Below are positions 6,325 to 9,267 of a stretch of DNA of 9,267 bases, one piece after another. The notes beneath the pieces were generated by a model. That model was not told the origin of the DNA, searched no databases, and saw only the letters and a program-made list of their open reading frames with translations. Position numbers and translations under genes: made by a program. Every line of letters begins with the position of its first letter. The first letter of the stretch is position 1. This DNA comes from JAVVPL01 sp036655775. GTDB lineage: Bacteria > Bacteroidota > Bacteroidia > Bacteroidales > P3. The stretch lies in assembly GCA_036655775.1 (NCBI GenBank), contig JAVVPL010000081.1:1-9267 (forward strand), given 5' to 3'.

Positions 6325-7701
6325 ATGTCTAATCATATTTATGAAGATTTTATAAAAAATAGTCAAACAGTCATACACAATGGTAGAAATAATACGATAG
6401 CGCAAGTAGTACATGAACAATACAAATCGGTATTAAAAAATGCGGCATCGCATTATAAAAAGTATGATTTAGCTAAGCATAGAGCATTTTTTGCTAAAAA
6501 TAAAGTACTCCATGATCTAGATAATTATATTATAGATTTTGAAAGAAATTTTACTGAAAATGGAGGTAAATTACTGTATGCTGAAGATGAAGAAAATGCA
6601 CTTAAAGAAGTATTAAAAATACTTAAAAATACAAATTCAAAAAATATTTTACTATCCAATTCTTTAACTATAGAAGAGATAGGTTTGCAAAAATTTTTTG
6701 AAGAAAAAAATAAAGAATATACAGAAACTGAATGGAATAAATATATTGGACAGTTAAATAAAACTCCTAGAAATAAATTTAATTATCCTATTTTAACTCT
6801 TCCCATTGAAAAAGCATTGAAAATTATTGAAACTAAGTTTTCTTTAAATGATATGGATATGCCTTCTATCTTGGATTTTGTAAAGAAAAATTTTATTAAT
6901 AAAGCAAATCAAGAGGCAATTTCTATTACAGGAGCCAATTTTTTAGTAGCCGATTGTGGGGGCGTAGCGCTTTGTGAAAATCAAGGAAATATAGCTATTG
7001 ATTATTCTTTTCCTACTACACATATTGTTGTTGTAGGAATTGATAAACTCATTCCTACTCTACAAGATTTAGAATTATTTGTAAGTTTATTGTCAACCCA
7101 TAGTGCAGGTAAAGAATTTCCTTATAATCAAAGTTTATTACTAGGGCCTAAACGTGCCAATGAAATAGATGGTCCTTCGCAAATGTATGTTATTTTAATT
7201 GATAATGGTAGGAGTGAGGCCTTGCGTCATTTGAAACTCAATAAAACCTTTGCTTGCATTCATTGTGGTGCATGTAGTGCAGTTTGTCCTGTGTATAAAT
7301 ATATAGGCTATGATAGTGAAAAAACAGGCTATCAATCGCCTATTGAAAATATCAAAGCTCCTTTTACATACGGTTTTTCGTATACGTCACATTTGAGCTA
7401 TGCTTGTACATTATGTGGAAAATGTAGTGAAGTTTGTCCTGTATCTATTCCTTTGCCAGAGTTAATTTTACAAAATAGAAAACTATCAGCCGAAAAATCA
7501 TATTTTACTTCTATCGATTCGCATACGATAAAAAAAATGAAAAAAATGTTTTTAAAACGTAAAAATTTAGAATCTACCTATACGCGCTTTATATTGAAAC
7601 ATAAGTTTAAAAATATGTATGGAAATCAACGTGTTTTTCCTGATTTTAAAAAGAAAAGTTTTAATATGTTATACAAAGAAATCAATGGAGATTCTCAATA
7701 A
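6325..7701 (+). CDS. lutB: LutB/LldF-like LUD-domain iron-sulfur protein
   Basis: Resembles the ferredoxin-like subunit of the LutABC L-lactate oxidation complex. The protein has 458 residues, close to the family's usual 460-480. An N-terminal LUD domain (about 60-295) contains LDNYIIDFERNF, ITGANFLVADCGGVALCENQ (201-220), THIVVVGIDKLIP and DGPSQMYVILIDNGR. Two [4Fe-4S] motifs follow: C311-C314-C317-C321 in CIHCGACSAVCPVYKYIG and C361-C364-C367-C371 in CTLCGKCSEVCPVSIP. The usual KSKS-type segment reads LLSNSLTIEEIG here, losing its lysines. I chose the ATG at 6325 over the GTG at 6319. LutA and LutC, normally adjacent, are not in the window, so the substrate is uncertain. The gene is strikingly AT-rich. 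Its transcript should end at the hairpin at 7958-7992. Confidence 0.85.
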   Translation: MSNHIYEDFIKNSQTVIHNGRNNTIAQVVHEQYKSVLKNAASHYKKYDLAKHRAFFAKNKVLHDLDNYIIDFERNFTENGGKLLYAEDEENALKEVLKILKNTNSKNILLSNSLTIEEIGLQKFFEEKNKEYTETEWNKYIGQLNKTPRNKFNYPILTLPIEKALKIIETKFSLNDMDMPSILDFVKKNFINKANQEAISITGANFLVADCGGVALCENQGNIAIDYSFPTTHIVVVGIDKLIPTLQDLELFVSLLSTHSAGKEFPYNQSLLLGPKRANEIDGPSQMYVILIDNGRSEALRHLKLNKTFACIHCGACSAVCPVYKYIGYDSEKTGYQSPIENIKAPFTYGFSYTSHLSYACTLCGKCSEVCPVSIPLPELILQNRKLSAEKSYFTSIDSHTIKKMKKMFLKRKNLESTYTRFILKHKFKNMYGNQRVFPDFKKKSFNMLYKEINGDSQ

Positions 7702-7717
7702 TTTAAAAGTAAAAAAT

Positions 7718-7859
7718 AGATAAAATACAATCGAATATTTCTACAAACTTTATTTAAAAGATAAAAACAACAACTAAAATAGAATAAATTTAAATTGTCT
7801 ACAGGCAAAGAGAATATGAACTATTTTGTCAATATTTTAGTTAAAAGATAAAATACAAT
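7718..7859 (+). repeat. Spaced direct repeat AGATAAAATACAAT
   Basis: The 325-base stretch 7702-8026 after lutB holds no gene I can support. It contains two exact copies of AGATAAAATACAAT (7718-7731 and 7846-7859), each followed by one variable base and GAA. They start 128 bases apart. A partial third copy, AAAAGATAAAA, lies near 7757. Low-complexity A/T drift could explain this. Confidence 0.5.
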
Positions 7860-7927
7860 AGAACGATTTTAAGCCTTTCAAATGTATTTATGATGTTAGG
7901 CCTAAGAAAAAGATTTTTTTAAAACAA

Positions 7928-7943
7928 GCGGTTTTAAAACCGC
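7928..7943. terminator. Perfect 16-base palindrome, possible terminator stem
   Basis: GCGGTTTTAAAACCGC is a perfect palindrome that can fold as a six-pair stem around a TTAA loop. No T-run follows on the plus strand. On the minus strand it is followed by TTGTTTT, so as a terminator it would better serve the leftward lipoprotein transcript, as a backup to the hairpin at 7958-7992. Confidence 0.4.
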
Positions 7944-7957
7944 CTTAAATGTAAATA

Positions 7958-7992
7958 AAAAAAGCTGTACAATTAATCTGTACAGCTTTTTT
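7958..7992. terminator. Bidirectional intrinsic terminator
   Basis: A 14-pair stem (7958-7971 with 7979-7992) surrounds a 7-base loop. The core is AGCTGTACA/TGTACAGCT and the outer pairs are A:T, so a T-run follows the hairpin in both directions. It lies between the convergent lutB and lipoprotein genes, 34 bases past the lipoprotein stop, exactly where a shared terminator is expected. Confidence 0.88.
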
Positions 7993-8026
7993 ATTTAGGT
8001 ATCTATTTTGTGTAAAATAGGTCTAT

Positions 8027-9106
8027 TTATTTGATAGCAATAACCGCAAATTTAGTGTTCTTCCAAAATAGGGCTGGATTTTTAATTTCTAATTTGAGGT
8101 TTTTGGGATCACTGGTATTGATACTATAACTAGCTGCTGGATGAGAACTCAATAAAAGCATTTTTTTGGAGTTGGTTGTTATGGAGTTAAGCGTATTCAT
8201 ATCTGTTTTGGTAAATACACTTTCGTTTAATTCAGAACTAAGACCTGATCTAGTTAATAAACCTTTTGATTTTAGATCATTAATTTTACCTACAATATAG
8301 TATACAGTGCTTTGGTTTGCTAACAATACATCTTTTTTCTCAATGTCGATACGATACACTCCGTTTTGTGTGCGTAGAGAATCTGCAATAACTTCTAAAG
8401 CCGCGTAGGCATCTTTCATTAAAAACAACTCTTCTTGTAAACTTTCAATACGCGCTTCGCTTTCTATAACTTGATTTTTAAGTCGTGTAATCATATCATT
8501 TAAACCATTGGATAAATCGGTAAGCCGTTTGTTTTCATTTATCAATTGTTGATTACGACTGCTTGTATTTTTATTTTCGGTATTCATGCGTTTACTTTCG
8601 GCAAGTAAACGGGCTTGTTCTTCTTCAATAGACGAGGGGATAGGTGCGGGGACTTCTACAACACTTGGTTTTTGACTTAATTGATGACGAAGTTGTTGAT
8701 TTTCGTTTACAAGATTTGCATTCAGTTTTTTGGCAGAAACCAATTGTCTACGCATCGCTTCTAAATTCGCAATTTTCCTTCTGTTTTCATTCATCAAGCG
8801 CCCTATATCGTTAATATCTTGAAGAATTTTTTGTTGAATATTTGCTCCATTTTCGGTATTTTGCGCATTGGCATCGCTAATAATTTTTTCTTTAATTTTG
8901 ATCTCACTCAAATTATATTCAATTTCTGCATACGCATTCATAAATTGAATTTGTATAGAATCCGAAGTTACAATCTCATTTTTGAGTTTGTTATTTTCAT
9001 TTTCTAATTCATCTATCTTACCATATTTACAAGAACTTAAACTTAGCATAAGTGTAAATCCTATACATAAAAGAATACTTAAATTTTTCAGAAATTTTGC
9101 TTGCAT
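8027..9106 (-). CDS. Coiled-coil lipoprotein, Cbp1-like family
   Basis: A 359-residue secreted lipoprotein. A basic start (MQAKFLKN) and hydrophobic stretch end in the lipobox LSSC, with C26 the lipidated residue. After C26 come CKYGK and then a charged region, not an immediate acidic surface-export signal, so inner-leaflet versus surface placement is open. Two long coiled coils (about 30-145 and 160-245) are split by a Pro-rich linker (KPSVVEVPAPIPSS, 146-159). The C-terminal domain (about 265-359) contains TVYYIVGKINDLKSKGLL, a serine/lysine stretch (TTNSKKMLLLSSHPAASYSI) and NPALFWKNTKFAVIAIK. I recall this layout from Bacteroidota proteins annotated as Cbp1-family collagen-binding adhesins. 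That name is inherited and collagen binding here is doubtful; an envelope structural role is equally possible. It is a single gene with its own upstream promoter candidates. Confidence 0.78.
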   Translation of the reverse strand: MQAKFLKNLSILLCIGFTLMLSLSSCKYGKIDELENENNKLKNEIVTSDSIQIQFMNAYAEIEYNLSEIKIKEKIISDANAQNTENGANIQQKILQDINDIGRLMNENRRKIANLEAMRRQLVSAKKLNANLVNENQQLRHQLSQKPSVVEVPAPIPSSIEEEQARLLAESKRMNTENKNTSSRNQQLINENKRLTDLSNGLNDMITRLKNQVIESEARIESLQEELFLMKDAYAALEVIADSLRTQNGVYRIDIEKKDVLLANQSTVYYIVGKINDLKSKGLLTRSGLSSELNESVFTKTDMNTLNSITTNSKKMLLLSSHPAASYSINTSDPKNLKLEIKNPALFWKNTKFAVIAIK

Positions 9107-9137
9107 GATTTTATAAATTTTTATCGATGTTATTAAA

Positions 9138-9151
9138 TATTACATGTAATA
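9138..9151. promoter_or_regulatory. 14-base perfect palindrome upstream of the lipoprotein gene
   Basis: TATTACATGTAATA is exactly self-complementary and lies 32 bases upstream of the lipoprotein ATG. It sits just downstream of the nearer promoter candidate (-7 element at 9169-9176), the place where a dimeric repressor would block transcription. I cannot name a cognate regulator. Confidence 0.4.
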
Positions 9152-9209
9152 ATCAAATACTTACTTTTCAAAATTACATTTAATTCTGTATGTCAAGTGT
9201 TTATTTATG

Positions 9210-9240
9210 CAAAAATAGGTTTTTTTTTGATATTTTACAA
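9210..9240 (-). promoter_or_regulatory. Promoter candidate for the lipoprotein gene
   Basis: On the minus strand TTG (9238-9240), 20 bases, then TATTTTTG (9210-9217) fits the Bacteroidota consensus and would give a leader of about 100 bases. A second -7 match, TAATTTTG (9169-9176), is closer to the gene, but its TTG (9194-9196) is only 17 bases away. Either or both may be used. The 161 bases from the ATG to the window end contain no gene. Confidence 0.42.
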
Positions 9241-9267
9241 TTTTTTCTTAATTTTTGTTGTTTTATT

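Noticed and set aside
6007..6420. Antisense frame over rpiB and the start of lutB
   Set aside because: It overlaps two confidently identified genes and its translation matches no family I recognise.
7879..7886. TACATTTG on the minus strand resembling a -7 element
   Set aside because: There is no TTG at the right distance upstream and no gene start downstream, since it points into the end of lutB.

Overview
The window reads as chromosomal DNA from an AT-rich member of the Bacteroidota. Four things support this. Promoter-like elements match the Bacteroidota primary-sigma consensus TTG-N19/20-TAnnTTTG. Start codons lack Shine-Dalgarno sites and follow A-rich leaders. One protein belongs to the Bacteroidota-specific DUF5606 family, and one lipoprotein resembles the Cbp1-like family common in this phylum. 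The PyrK-PyrD (class 1B, NAD-linked) dihydroorotate dehydrogenase points towards an anaerobic, Bacteroidales-like lineage rather than an aerobic flavobacterium; this is inference. I see no mobile element, CRISPR array, rRNA or tRNA.

Layout. Positions 1-58 (minus strand) hold the first 19 codons of rpmH (ribosomal protein L34), cut by the window edge, with a well-matched promoter at 149-180. Next comes a minus-strand block transcribed leftward from about 4.8 kb: a DUF5606 protein, pyrK, pyrD and rnr (RNase R). It probably starts from one promoter at 4783-4812. From 4910 transcription is rightward: a cytidylate-kinase-like P-loop kinase, a 408-base intergenic region, then rpiB and a LutB-like LUD/iron-sulfur protein 11 bases apart. 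A strong bidirectional terminator hairpin near 7958-7992 separates this from a minus-strand lipoprotein with two coiled coils.

Function. Most genes are housekeeping: pyrimidine synthesis (PyrK/PyrD), possible CMP phosphorylation, RNA turnover (RNase R), pentose phosphate interconversion (RpiB) and translation (L34). The LutB-like protein suggests redox metabolism of lactate or a similar acid, but its usual partners LutA and LutC are absent here.

The least expected part is the intergenic region 5462-5869. It opens with helically phased TGTNCATAA-type repeats, one of them an exact match to the TTATNCACA DnaA-box consensus. Inverted TTATGAACA copies and an extremely AT-rich stretch follow, with a further copy at the rpiB promoter. 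Gene orientation diverges just upstream and rpmH lies about 5.4 kb away. I propose it as a candidate replication origin or DnaA-type regulatory region; this is not proven.
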